The notes: generated from the letters alone by a model not told the origin. A stretch of 64,000 bases of DNA from Chromatiaceae bacterium (GCA_024235255.1 JACKMT010000005.1:124001-188000); one strand, 5' to 3'. Shown: positions 35,004-43,000, counted from the stretch's first letter. Numbers and translations are program-made.

Positions 35004-35028
35004 CTCTCCCCGAGGTGGTGGGGAGAGA
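35004..35028. repeat. CTCTCCCC/GGGGAGAG stem-loop
   Basis: An eight-base-pair perfect stem in the gap between the stress-protein gene and dctM, in a longer C/T- and G/A-rich stretch. It resembles dispersed intergenic repeats common in GC-rich proteobacteria. There is no T tract. Whether it recurs in the genome cannot be seen here. Confidence 0.35.
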
Positions 35029-35209
35029 GCTGCGATTCCCGGGATGGGGTTGCTATTCAGGAGGCCAGTACCGCGGGGCTGAGGAGAGGACATACAATTA
35101 TGTTCCACCCTCATCCCAGCGCTGCAATTGCACTGCAGATTTCAGAGCATTCCATCTGCTTTGGCTTATATTCAAATAGCCTATCCGAATAGATTAACTC
35201 CGCCTGCCA

Positions 35210-36508
35210 TCACTGCCTTACCATTTCCGGTCCGAAGAAGAGATTGGGCAGGAAAGTGGAGATTGCGGGTATATAGGTGATGATGATCAGGAAGATGAGC
35301 AGGATGCTCAACCAGGGCAGCGCCGCCTTGATCACCTCCGTCAGCGACATGCCGGTGACGCCTGCGGTGACAAACAGGTTGAGCCCCACCGGCGGCGTGA
35401 TCATGCCGATCTCCATGTTCACCACCATGATGATGCCCAGATGGATGGGATCGATCCCGAGCTGCATGGCGATCGGAAACAGGATCGGCGCCATGATCAG
35501 CAGGATGGCCGAAGGCTCCATGAAGTTGCCGGCGATCAGCAGCAGAATGTTCACCACGATCAGGAATGCCCAGGGCGCCAGTCCCCAGGCGATAATGGTC
35601 TCCGCAATCAGCTGAGGTATGCGCTCGGTGGTCAATACGTGCGCGAACAGGAAGGCGTTGGCGATGATGAACATCAGCATCGTGGTCACCTTGGCGGCGT
35701 CCACCAGCACCTTGGGCACCTCTTTGATCTTGATGTCGCGATAGACAAAGACCGCGATGAAGCCGGCGTAGACCGCGGAGACCGCCGCCGCCTCGGTGGG
35801 CGTGAAGATGCCGCCGTAGATACCGCCCATGATGATGACGATCAGAAACAGTCCCCAGGAGGCATTGGTTGCCGATTTGCTCAGCTCCGACCAACCGGCG
35901 AAGGGTTCTGCGGGCAGGTTGCGTCTGCGCGCGGCGAAGTAGATCGCCAGCATCAGCAGCAGTCCCATCAGTAGACCGGGAATCACGCCGGCCATGAACA
36001 TGCGCCCCACCGAGACTTCGGTGGCGGCCGCGTAAACCACCATCACAATGGAGGGGGGGATCAGTATGCCGAGCGTACCGGCATTGCAGATCAGGCCGGC
36101 CGCGAAGGGCTGCGGATAGCCCTGCTTGACCATGCCGACAATGACGATGGAGCCGATCGCCACCACCGTGGCCGGCGATGACCCGGACACCGCGGCAAAC
36201 AGCATACAGGCGAGCACCGAGGCCATACCGAGACCGCCTTTCAGCCAGCCCACCGCATCCACGGCAAAACGGATCATGCGCCGGGCCACGCCGCCGGTGG
36301 TGAGAAAGGCCGAAGCGAGCACAAAAAACGGGATCGCCATCAGTGTGGAGTGGTGCATCGTGTGGAAGACTTTGTCGGCCAGCGAGGCCAGCGAATCGTC
36401 CGCAAAGGCCATGATGGTGATCACGCTGGAGAGCCCCAGCGAGATCGCGATGGGAATCCCCATCAGCATGAACAGGAACAGCAGGATGAAAAGTATCGCA
36501 GCGCTCAT
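35210..36508 (-). CDS. dctM: TRAP transporter large permease DctM
   Basis: A 432-residue membrane protein with about twelve helices, the large (ion-coupled) subunit of a tripartite ATP-independent periplasmic transporter. Typical stretches are Phe-Met-Leu-Met-Gly-Ile-Pro-Ile-Ala-Ile-Ser-Leu-Gly, then Ala-Val-Ser-Gly-Ser-Ser-Pro-Ala-Thr-Val-Val-Ala-Ile-Gly, and Ile-Pro-Pro-Ser-Ile-Val-Met-Val-Val-Tyr. The last gene of dctPQM, 27 bases after dctQ. Likely substrates are C4-dicarboxylates or other organic acids, which would suit the bi-cycle cluster. Confidence 0.93.
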   Translation of the reverse strand: MSAAILFILLFLFMLMGIPIAISLGLSSVITIMAFADDSLASLADKVFHTMHHSTLMAIPFFVLASAFLTTGGVARRMIRFAVDAVGWLKGGLGMASVLACMLFAAVSGSSPATVVAIGSIVIVGMVKQGYPQPFAAGLICNAGTLGILIPPSIVMVVYAAATEVSVGRMFMAGVIPGLLMGLLLMLAIYFAARRRNLPAEPFAGWSELSKSATNASWGLFLIVIIMGGIYGGIFTPTEAAAVSAVYAGFIAVFVYRDIKIKEVPKVLVDAAKVTTMLMFIIANAFLFAHVLTTERIPQLIAETIIAWGLAPWAFLIVVNILLLIAGNFMEPSAILLIMAPILFPIAMQLGIDPIHLGIIMVVNMEIGMITPPVGLNLFVTAGVTGMSLTEVIKAALPWLSILLIFLIIITYIPAISTFLPNLFFGPEMVRQ

Positions 36509-36535
36509 AGCGTTGGCTTCCTCTTTGGCGGTCGA

Positions 36536-37096
36536 TTATTGTTTGGTTTTGCGCGCTTCTGCCTCTGCGGAAGCGCCTTTATCGCTCAGGCTTTCGATCG
36601 CCTCATCCGCTTCGTCCGCCAGATGCAGTCCGCCTTTGCCGGTCAGCAGGTTCCAGCCTGCCTGCGCAAAGCGCAGGAACAACAGCAGAAAACCGATCGG
36701 AAGAATGAGCTTGGGAATCCACAGCGGTATCGGCAGATCCTCCGCTTCAATGCCGATCAGCAGCAGCAGGTCGATGTCCTGGTAGCCACCGTAGGCCATC
36801 ACGGCCGCGTAAAACATGCACAGGGCAATCGATATCAGACCGACCACTTTGGCCTGCACCGGGGGCAGGTTCTTGACCACCAGGTCGACACCGATATGGG
36901 AGCCGACGCGCACCCCGTAAGACATGCCCAGCAGCACCAGCCAGGCAAACAGAAAAATGGTGAGTTCCAGCGCCCACACGAAGCCGGCGTTGAACACATA
37001 GCGCAGGACCACCTGGGTAAAGGTTACGATCGTCATCGCCGCAAGCAGAAATGAGATCAGCGCCTCTTCAATACGATTAAAGAAGTTCCCGATCAT
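36536..37096 (-). CDS. dctQ: TRAP transporter small permease DctQ
   Basis: A 186-residue membrane protein with four helices, the small subunit of the TRAP transporter. Seen: an N-terminal Asn-Arg-Ile-Glu-Glu-Ala-Leu-Ile-Ser-Phe-Leu-Leu-Ala near the start, and Trp-Ala-Leu-Glu-Leu-Thr-Ile-Phe-Leu-Phe-Ala-Trp-Leu-Val-Leu-Leu-Gly around residues 40-56, the DctQ hallmark. A charged C-terminal tail of about 35 residues (Glu/Asp/Lys-rich) is cytoplasmic. It lies 297 bases after dctP. Confidence 0.92.
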   Translation of the reverse strand: MIGNFFNRIEEALISFLLAAMTIVTFTQVVLRYVFNAGFVWALELTIFLFAWLVLLGMSYGVRVGSHIGVDLVVKNLPPVQAKVVGLISIALCMFYAAVMAYGGYQDIDLLLLIGIEAEDLPIPLWIPKLILPIGFLLLFLRFAQAGWNLLTGKGGLHLADEADEAIESLSDKGASAEAEARKTKQ

Positions 37097-37292
37097 AAGA
37101 TCACCATGAAAGCGGTTTTATTGTAAGGGGACTGGAAAATGCTGAGCTGACGGCAGTCAATGGGAAACCCGCAGGTTCTAAGCATCTGGTCAAGACTCCA
37201 GTTCAGGTTCTTTTTGTGCTGTTCCTTCAGGGTACCACCGGGAGTGAATATCGGCTGCGCCGGCAACGGCGGTTTGCTGCCGCCATGCAGCC

Positions 37293-37321
37293 GCGGGGGC
37301 AATCTTATGGATTACCCCCGC
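37293..37321 (-). other. strong stem-loop between dctP and dctQ
   Basis: GCGGGGG (37293-37299) pairs with CCCCCGC (37315-37321), extended inside by AATC (37301-37304) with GATT (37310-37313) across one mismatch; loop TTATG. No T tract follows on the minus strand. Its place behind the binding-protein gene suggests an mRNA-stabilising or attenuation role. The rest of the 297-base gap shows no gene. Confidence 0.6.
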
Positions 37322-37393
37322 TGGTGTTAAACGCCTTGACTACAAACAATGCTCAATTCACCCACAGTGGTGTGATTTGCTCTCGCTTTGCGA

Positions 37394-38380
37394 TCACTGA
37401 CTGCAGGCGGCGGCCGCTGCTACGTAATTGGCGCCGATGTCACCCTTGAACTGCTCCCAAACCGGTTTCATCGCAGCCCGCCATTTCCCTTTCTCTTCCG
37501 CCGTCAACTGGATGATCTCGGTTTTCCCCGAATCGACGATCAGCTGCTTGGCATCCTCGTTCTCCTTGGACGCAAGATCGTTCACCGTGGCGGTCACCTC
37601 CATCACAATCTTGTCCAGTTCGCTGCGGATGTCATCCGGCAGGCTCTTCCAGAAGCGCTCGCTGGTCACCAGCATATAGTCCAGCAGACCATGGTTGGAT
37701 TCGACGAAATGGGGCTGAACCTCAAAGAACTTCTGCGAGTAAATGTTGGACCAGGTGTTCTCCTGACCGTCGATCTGCCCGGTCTGCAGCGCCAGATAGA
37801 CCTCCGAGAAGGCCAGCTTCTGCGGGTTGGCCTTGACCGCCTGGAACTGCGCCTGCAGCACATCCGAACTCATGATGCGGAACTTGAGCCCGGCTGCGGC
37901 TTCCGGCGTGCGCAGCGGCACCGGCGCGGAGAGCTGTTTCATGCCGTTGTGCCAGTACGCCAGTCCTTTGATGCCCTTGCTGCTCATCGAGTCGAGCATC
38001 TCTTTACCGGACGCCGAGTCCTGGAAACAGGCCACCGCGTTCAGATCGTTGAACAGGAACGGCAGATCGTACAGCTGCAGGACCTTGGTGAACTTGGAGA
38101 ATTTGGAGAGCGCCGGCGCGATGATCTGCGTGTCGTTTTTCAACAGCGCGATGATCTCGTCAGCATCTCCGAATAGTTGGGCACTCGGAAACACCTGCAC
38201 TTCCACCTTGCCCGCCAGCCGCTCCTCTACCAGCTGTTTGAATAAATTTGCGCCCTTACCCTTCGGCGTGTTCTCCGTTACGACGTGGGAAAACTTGATG
38301 ATAATGGGTGCGGCAAATGCATTTGTGTACATCATAAATACTGCTGCCAACAGCAGGGCTTTGATCAGAAATTTGCGCAT
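37394..38380 (-). CDS. dctP: TRAP transporter periplasmic binding protein DctP
   Basis: A 328-residue periplasmic receptor. The signal peptide covers about 23 residues (hydrophobic core ending Ala-Phe-Ala-Ala). The mature part begins Ile-Ile-Lys-Phe-Ser-His-Val-Val-Thr-Glu-Asn-Thr-Pro-Lys-Gly. The carboxylate-binding Arg is expected in Gly-Leu-Lys-Phe-Arg-Ile-Met, and the Gln-Thr-Gly-Gln-Ile-Asp-Gly-Gln-Glu-Asn block is typical of dicarboxylate receptors. It captures a carboxylate for DctQM. The exact ligand (malate, succinate, fumarate or another acid) is unresolved. Confidence 0.92.
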   Translation of the reverse strand: MRKFLIKALLLAAVFMMYTNAFAAPIIIKFSHVVTENTPKGKGANLFKQLVEERLAGKVEVQVFPSAQLFGDADEIIALLKNDTQIIAPALSKFSKFTKVLQLYDLPFLFNDLNAVACFQDSASGKEMLDSMSSKGIKGLAYWHNGMKQLSAPVPLRTPEAAAGLKFRIMSSDVLQAQFQAVKANPQKLAFSEVYLALQTGQIDGQENTWSNIYSQKFFEVQPHFVESNHGLLDYMLVTSERFWKSLPDDIRSELDKIVMEVTATVNDLASKENEDAKQLIVDSGKTEIIQLTAEEKGKWRAAMKPVWEQFKGDIGANYVAAAAACSQ

Positions 38381-38793
38381 TTAAAATCTCCACATTGGTG
38401 GTAAATTGATCCTGGAACACACTAGATGTGCTAATTCCGAATAAACATTGGATAGCTTGGATCCTTTCCGGCGTTCAGTGATTTAATCCATAGTGATATA
38501 GTAATAAGCGCCTTCATTAGCATTTAAGACGACGGATTTTCAGCATATGATGGCGGACCGGTTACGTCAATCAAGAATCCACTAAAACATTATAGCCGAT
38601 CGAGAACAGCCCGAATCGCACACATCATTACATCCGGGCTAGGTTACACGGCTGGGCAGTGTTGTGCTGAGGTTTAGCTTTGTTAACGGTACACCCCATT
38701 CGATTTTAGTTATATTGACGATGCATTAATTCGGACTGCAGCAGATCGATAGCCAAAAACATCGATGGAAAAAGTTTCGGCCATTAATTTTCG
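38381..38793. other. 413-base gap, dctP upstream region
   Basis: No gene seen. AT-rich sequence upstream of dctP (about 38400-38540) probably holds its promoter. It contains no obvious long inverted repeat, and there are no sharp boxes by eye. Confidence 0.4.
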
Positions 38794-39519
38794 TTAATCT
38801 ACGTTGACGTAATACCATTTCGATCTGAGCAGTTTATCCACAAATTTTGCAGGATCGGGGAGCTGCCGAAAGTGCAGGTAGGACTTCACCGCAAAGCGTG
38901 CCGGCGCCATGGCCATATAGTCGCCAGTGATGATATCTCCCGATTCCCAGGGACCTACGTCAGCAGTGCCAATCACGTAATCGCGGATTGCCGGAGGCAT
39001 GATCGACAGTTGGGTAACCGTGGCCAGATACTCCTGGGCCGCTGTGCCCAGAGGCAATGGTAAAACCTTGCTATTCTGTTGAATCAGGGCGTGGGCTACT
39101 TCGTGGGCAATGATGCCACGGTATTGAGTTTGATCGATCGGCTGATAAAACATTTTCGGTGATGGTGAGGTTTTATGGATTATCTGCTGCGACATCACCG
39201 TTACCAGGTCGCTACGGCTGTCATAGCAGCCGTAGGCAGAGTAGGTGAGGTTATGCAGTGGTTGTTCAACGACCACTATCCGCACCGGATACTTTGCCTG
39301 GATGCCAAGCCCTGCCAGAAACTCGAGCGCGAGTTCTGCTGCCGTGCACACCTCTTGGCGGAGTTCGCTTGAGGGAACGGAAACCGTTAAATTCGGATTG
39401 CTGCACGATCCGGTTTCGGCACCAGCCAACGGCGTCATTGACAAATAAGCTGCAAGCATTGAAACCCGACAGATTAAGTTCCATCGGACAGCCTGCCTGG
39501 ATGGTCCATTGATCTGCAT
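38794..39519 (-). CDS. secreted putative zinc metalloprotease-like protein (HEXXH; DUF6639-like)
   Basis: A 241-residue exported protein. The Met at 39519 gives a normal signal peptide (basic start, hydrophobic core Met-Leu-Ala-Ala-Tyr-Leu-Ser-Met-Thr-Pro-Leu-Ala-Gly-Ala); the frame is open 17 codons further. The mature part has Gly-Ile-Ile-Ala-His-Glu-Val-Ala-His-Ala-Leu near residue 145, an HEXXH zinc motif. No third ligand can be assigned with confidence. From memory it resembles the uncharacterised DUF6639 family. Activity is unproven. It stands alone. Confidence 0.6.
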   Translation of the reverse strand: MQINGPSRQAVRWNLICRVSMLAAYLSMTPLAGAETGSCSNPNLTVSVPSSELRQEVCTAAELALEFLAGLGIQAKYPVRIVVVEQPLHNLTYSAYGCYDSRSDLVTVMSQQIIHKTSPSPKMFYQPIDQTQYRGIIAHEVAHALIQQNSKVLPLPLGTAAQEYLATVTQLSIMPPAIRDYVIGTADVGPWESGDIITGDYMAMAPARFAVKSYLHFRQLPDPAKFVDKLLRSKWYYVNVD

Positions 39520-39930
39520 TAGGAGGCGGTTCCCACTTGATCCTAATGGAAGTATTGCTGCGAATCCCACTAATTTCTATAGAAATTGAGTTGAAAACGA
39601 CCGAATTACTGCCCGGTATTCTGCGTAACTTTTCCAGCAGCCGGGAGTAGCGCAGGATATTTGCATGTACGCACTTCAGAAAACCGTGCGAGAATGAATA
39701 GCGTAGCCGCCAAAGCAAGCCGGTGGCTTCTGCAGCGGTTGTCTTGTAGATTAAAGGTGTCTCCAGGGGGCGGAAAATCCAAAGCGTGAGGGTTATTTCA
39801 CAACGTGGTTCAATTGTTTGGATGATGCCGTCAAGAGTTGGCCGACTATCGGCTTCTGTTATTGAATATTTTGTGCGCTCGGTGTTCGATAACCACATCT
39901 CAATCAAACGCACAGCACTGAGGATGATTC
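39520..39930. other. 411-base gap before the RRM gene
   Basis: Open frames exist on both strands but without ribosome site, conserved pattern or normal codon use. The 150 bases before 39931 should contain the RRM promoter and its 5' leader; no cold-shock-box-like element recognised. Confidence 0.35.
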
Positions 39931-40203
39931 ATGAACATTTATGTTGGAAACCTGCCATACAGTGTAACAGAGGATGAGTTGCGGAAGGCGTTTTCGGCTT
40001 ATGGAGAGGTTATGAGCGCAACGCTAATCAGTGACAAGATTTCCGGTCAATCGAAAGGATTCGGATTTGTTGAGATGAGTAACAACTCAGAGGCGGATGC
40101 AGCAATAAAGGGGCTGAACGAAAGCTCGTTCAAAGGGAGAAATATCAAAGTAAACCAGGCCAAGCCGAGAGCAGACCGTCCGCAGCGCAGACCCAGACAT
40201 TAA
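39931..40203 (+). CDS. single-RRM RNA-binding protein
   Basis: A 90-residue protein with one RNA recognition motif and a short basic tail. RNP2 is Ile-Tyr-Val-Gly-Asn-Leu at residues 2-7 and RNP1 is Lys-Gly-Phe-Gly-Phe-Val-Glu-Met at about 43-50. The two aromatic RNA-stacking positions of RNP1 are Phe and Phe. The tail (Pro-Arg-Ala-Asp-Arg-Pro-Gln-Arg-Arg) may add RNA affinity. Bacterial single-RRM proteins of this kind are often cold-inducible. A strong terminator follows. Confidence 0.93.
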   Translation: MNIYVGNLPYSVTEDELRKAFSAYGEVMSATLISDKISGQSKGFGFVEMSNNSEADAAIKGLNESSFKGRNIKVNQAKPRADRPQRRPRH

Positions 40204-40220
40204 TCCTCAAATAAAGCGAT

Positions 40221-40257
40221 CGAGAGGGAGGGGAGTGCATACTTTCCCTACCTCTCG
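40221..40257. terminator. hairpin between the convergent RRM and tonB genes
   Basis: CGAGAGG with a continuing G-rich arm (40221-40235) pairs with CTTTCCCTACCTCTCG (40242-40257), forming a long imperfect stem. It sits in the 60 bases between two convergent stops and is A-rich before and T-rich after, so it can serve both directions. Confidence 0.7.
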
Positions 40258-40263
40258 GATCCT

Positions 40264-41112
40264 TTATCGAAGTGCATAGCTGATCGGCACGATAACCTCG
40301 AGCACCTGAGCGGATGACTGTTGTGGAATTCCCGGCATCGGCGAAGCCCGCTGCAGGAGTGAATCGGCCGCCTCGTCCAGTAGCGGGTAACCCGAGCCCT
40401 GGATAATCTCCCGGGATAACAGGTTGCCCTGCCGGTCGATCCTGAATGAGACCTTCACCACGCCTTGCTGGCGGCGCTGAACGGCTCGTCGGGGGTAGTG
40501 CTTGTGTCGCTCCAGCCAGGCGGCAAGCTTAAGGTAGTATTCAGGTGATACCTTCGCGGCATCGGCGTTGCCTTTGGCGGCGGACGAGCCGGGGGTTATC
40601 GCTGCTACGCTGCCTGCTGCGTTAGCTGATGCTTCGCTTGCAGTTTCCGATGCTGCTCTGCCAGATTGTATCGGCCCCGGTTTTTGTACTTCTGTTTGGG
40701 ACAACTTGCGCTCTGCCGGTGGCAGTACCTGCCGCCTGGTTGCAGGCTTGGCTCGGTTAGTTGGTATCGGTGGGGATTTAATAGCAACGGCCTCAGCTGT
40801 TTCGGCCAGCGATGCAGACTCGTGAAGCTCCTGTTCGGAGAGCGCGGTCTGCTTGCTGATATCCTTGCTGGCTGCAGCGGAAGAGTCGCGCCTCACTGGC
40901 TGGATCGGATGCGGGAGATCCGCCGTTTCCGGTGCGGGTTGGTTCACCTTCCCGGCAGCGCCGGCGAAGGCGCTCCCGATTTCGATCTCCACACCGCCCG
41001 GCAGGTCGCTCGTTCCTTCCGGATGCGCAGGATACAACATTGCGGCCAGCGCAAGTTGAAGCAAGGTTGCTGCCAGTAGTGCAGCTGTCCAATGGCGGTG
41101 TTTGAATTGCAC
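40264..41112 (-). CDS. tonB: TonB family energy-transducing protein
   Basis: A 282-residue protein with an N-terminal membrane anchor (about residues 9-27, starting His-Trp-Thr-Ala-Ala-Leu-Leu), then a 150-residue low-complexity periplasmic spacer rich in Ala, Ser, Pro and Glu. The C-terminal TonB domain has Tyr-Pro-Arg-Arg-Ala, Gly-Val-Val-Lys-Val-Ser-Phe-Arg-Ile-Asp, and Gly-Tyr-Pro-Leu-Leu-Asp-Glu-Ala-Ala. It passes membrane energy from ExbB/ExbD to outer-membrane receptors. Last of four genes; it overlaps exbD by one base. No receptor gene lies nearby, so its client is unknown. Confidence 0.88.
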   Translation of the reverse strand: MQFKHRHWTAALLAATLLQLALAAMLYPAHPEGTSDLPGGVEIEIGSAFAGAAGKVNQPAPETADLPHPIQPVRRDSSAAASKDISKQTALSEQELHESASLAETAEAVAIKSPPIPTNRAKPATRRQVLPPAERKLSQTEVQKPGPIQSGRAASETASEASANAAGSVAAITPGSSAAKGNADAAKVSPEYYLKLAAWLERHKHYPRRAVQRRQQGVVKVSFRIDRQGNLLSREIIQGSGYPLLDEAADSLLQRASPMPGIPQQSSAQVLEVIVPISYALR

Positions 41113-41531
41113 TATTTACCCGGCCAGGTCAGTAGTCTTACCTTCGATCGGCCGCTCACCCGCAGCTGTTCCAGGAGTGGCGCCAGTTGCCCCGCGGTGA
41201 GTGCTGCATCCGCTTTGATGCGCAATTCAGCCGGGCGTCCCCACTTCAGCTCGGCTCGGTCGAGGGCAGCCTGCAAGAGGGGAGCCAGCGTTGCCAGCGC
41301 CACCGGCGTTTCATCGATTGCCAGGGAACCGTCGCGGGCGATGAGAATGGTGACGCCTTGCTCGCTCGCCGGCAGCTGGCTCCGGGATGCCGGCGGGGCG
41401 ACCTGCAACCGGTCTGCCGGGCCAATGCGGCCGATCACCATGAAGAAGATCAGCATGAGAAATACCACGTTTATCAACGGAATCAGCTGGTCGTCGCTGC
41501 CGCCTCGCCGGTCGCCGGATGGAAATTTCAT
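41112..41531 (-). CDS. ExbD/TolR-like protein lacking the membrane Asp
   Basis: A 139-residue ExbD-family protein: cytoplasmic N-terminus, one membrane helix (about residues 17-37) and a periplasmic domain. In ExbD and TolR a membrane Asp carries protons and is essential. Here the aligned residue is Asn21 (Leu-Ile-Pro-Leu-Ile-Asn-Val-Val-Phe; codon AAC), while the partner exbD just upstream keeps Asp21. The rest of the family pattern is intact and the gene is not broken. It may pair with the first ExbD in a mixed dimer. It overlaps its neighbours by four bases and one base. Confidence 0.85.
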   Translation of the reverse strand: MKFPSGDRRGGSDDQLIPLINVVFLMLIFFMVIGRIGPADRLQVAPPASRSQLPASEQGVTILIARDGSLAIDETPVALATLAPLLQAALDRAELKWGRPAELRIKADAALTAGQLAPLLEQLRVSGRSKVRLLTWPGK

Positions 41532-41929
41532 GGCTTGATTCCGCCGAGAGTGATCTGGCTGATGCCCGCGGCCGAGATCCTGTCGATGACATGAACCAGG
41601 GTCTGCAGTTCGGTCGCTGCGTCGGTTTTGATCAGTATCCTCGGGTTGGCTCCGCCTGCAACCCGCTCCAGCAACATTTGCGTCAGATTTTCCAGCTCCA
41701 CCGGGGAATCCTCCAATGTCAACTCCCCATCCTGCCCGATGTTTACATTGAAGTTCGGCTCAAGCTTGTTCGGTTTTTCGGTTTGCCCGGCCAGGTTCAG
41801 CGGCATGCTGCGCCACTGCTGAAAATTTGAGGCCAGCATAAAAAACAGCAGTAGAATAAAAACAACGTCGATCAACGGTGTCATGCTTACCATGCGGCGC
41901 TTGCGGGTAGCTGGCAACTCAAGTCGCAT
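41528..41929 (-). CDS. exbD: biopolymer transport protein ExbD
   Basis: A 133-residue ExbD: short basic N-terminus (Arg-Lys-Arg-Arg-Met), one membrane helix with the proton-carrying Asp21 in Met-Thr-Pro-Leu-Ile-Asp-Val-Val-Phe, and a periplasmic domain with the typical Val-Asn-Ile-Gly-Gln-Asp-Gly. The Met at 41929 is chosen because it gives the normal start and overlaps exbB by 11 bases; an upstream Met at 41959 would add ten residues. With ExbB it converts proton flow into TonB motion. Confidence 0.9.
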   Translation of the reverse strand: MRLELPATRKRRMVSMTPLIDVVFILLLFFMLASNFQQWRSMPLNLAGQTEKPNKLEPNFNVNIGQDGELTLEDSPVELENLTQMLLERVAGGANPRILIKTDAATELQTLVHVIDRISAAGISQITLGGIKP

Positions 41930-42737
41930 GTTCCATCCTTGCCGGGCGGTGCTGCGCATTATCGATCGTTTGCTCTCGCTGCAGATCGCGGGTAAATACC
42001 TGGGTAACCGTGTCTTCCATATTGTGGCGACAGCGCTCCACCTTGCGTTCCAGCCAGCTGTGGGCCAGCACGACTGGGATGGCGATTGCTAAACCAAGTG
42101 CGGTGGTCAGCAGCGCTTGCCAGATGCCCCCCGACAGGATACCCGGATCTATCTGGTTACCCGACAATTCGAGCTGCCGGAACGCCTCGATCATACCCAA
42201 AACGGTACCGAGCAGCCCCAGCAGCGGACTCAGCGTGCCGATCACTTCGAGGGTTCGCAGATGAGTGCGCAGGTTCTCCAGGTGCGCGCTGGCGACCCGG
42301 GTCAACTCCTCCCGCAGGTCGGCGCGGTCTGTTTCGGCCCGGTGCATATTGATCAACGCCAGATGGAGTAGACTGGCTGTCGGCTGGCGCTGACCCGCGA
42401 GACGCTCGATGGCGGCGGCGGAATCATGCTCCCGCCAGCTGGTCAGCGCCTCGTTTACCGCGCTTAGCGACTCCACCCGCAGCTGCGAAAACTGCCACCA
42501 CTTCAGCAAAACCACCGCCAGTGCAATGGTCGACAGCAGCAGTAGAATCACCACTACCGGGCCGCCGGCCTCCACCAGATGGTGCAGCTGCCTGAACATC
42601 TGCGTACCCAATTCGTAAGCGTCTGTGTTATGTGCCGCGACCGTACCTGGCAGTTGCTCGTGAAGAATCTGGGAGGTCATCCGATCCGACGCAGCGAGGG
42701 ATGTGATGGCCTGTGTTGGAGAGGCTGTATCAGACAT
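41919..42737 (-). CDS. exbB: ExbB/TolQ/MotA-family proton channel protein
   Basis: A 272-residue membrane protein with three helices (about residues 57-78, 160-185 and 200-225). The family hallmark Thr-Leu-Ser-Pro-Leu-Leu-Gly-Leu-Leu-Gly-Thr-Val-Leu-Gly-Met-Ile is in helix 2. Helix 3 has Gly-Gly-Ile-Trp-Gln-Ala-Leu-Leu-Thr-Thr-Ala-Leu-Gly-Leu-Ala-Ile-Ala-Ile-Pro, the usual ExbB end. An N-terminal extension of about 50 residues precedes the first helix. First gene of the exbB-exbD-exbD-tonB operon. Confidence 0.9.
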   Translation of the reverse strand: MSDTASPTQAITSLAASDRMTSQILHEQLPGTVAAHNTDAYELGTQMFRQLHHLVEAGGPVVVILLLLSTIALAVVLLKWWQFSQLRVESLSAVNEALTSWREHDSAAAIERLAGQRQPTASLLHLALINMHRAETDRADLREELTRVASAHLENLRTHLRTLEVIGTLSPLLGLLGTVLGMIEAFRQLELSGNQIDPGILSGGIWQALLTTALGLAIAIPVVLAHSWLERKVERCRHNMEDTVTQVFTRDLQREQTIDNAQHRPARMEHAT

Positions 42738-42845
42738 GCCATTTCTCTCTGCCGTTGTCGGTAGTCCGCAGTCTAAGCGGAGGTTATGGCAGCGATTATA
42801 TCAGCCTGATCAGGCAAAGGGAGGGCTCTTCCAGCGAGATCCAGG

Positions 42846-43000
42846 TCAAGTGACAATGCTGAAGTCCGCTCTGCCGGCGCCGCATACCGGACAGACCCAG
42901 TCATCGGGAACCGCCTCCCAAGGTGTTCCGGGTGCGATGCCGCTGTCGGGGTCGCACGGGATTATGAGCTAGGTTCATATGATAGAGCTGTGGTTGTCAT
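42846..43000 (-). pseudogene. decayed rubredoxin
   Basis: On the minus strand the C-terminal half of a rubredoxin is intact: Cys-Asp-Pro-Asp-Ser-Gly-Ile-Ala-Pro-Gly-Thr-Pro-Trp-Glu, then Pro-Asp-Asp-Trp-Val-Cys-Pro-Val-Cys-Gly-Ala-Gly, ending at a TGA at 42846-42848. Upstream in the same frame the first Cys-x-x-Cys is lost. The codons at the expected positions read TCT (Ser), ATC, ATA, TGA, with a TAG two codons later. A possible original ATG (Met-Thr-Thr) at 43000 is out of frame by one base. So it cannot make a working Fe(Cys)4 rubredoxin. It is too short and broken to be picked up as an open frame. Confidence 0.75.

Noticed and set aside
39266..39913. 215-codon minus-strand open frame overlapping the HEXXH gene
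   Set aside because: It overlaps the signal-peptide protein in another frame, has no ribosome site and no conserved pattern.
42960..42985. In-frame TGA in the rubredoxin read as selenocysteine
   Set aside because: A TAG follows two codons later and a one-base frame shift separates the start, so decay explains it better. No SECIS-like hairpin is evident.
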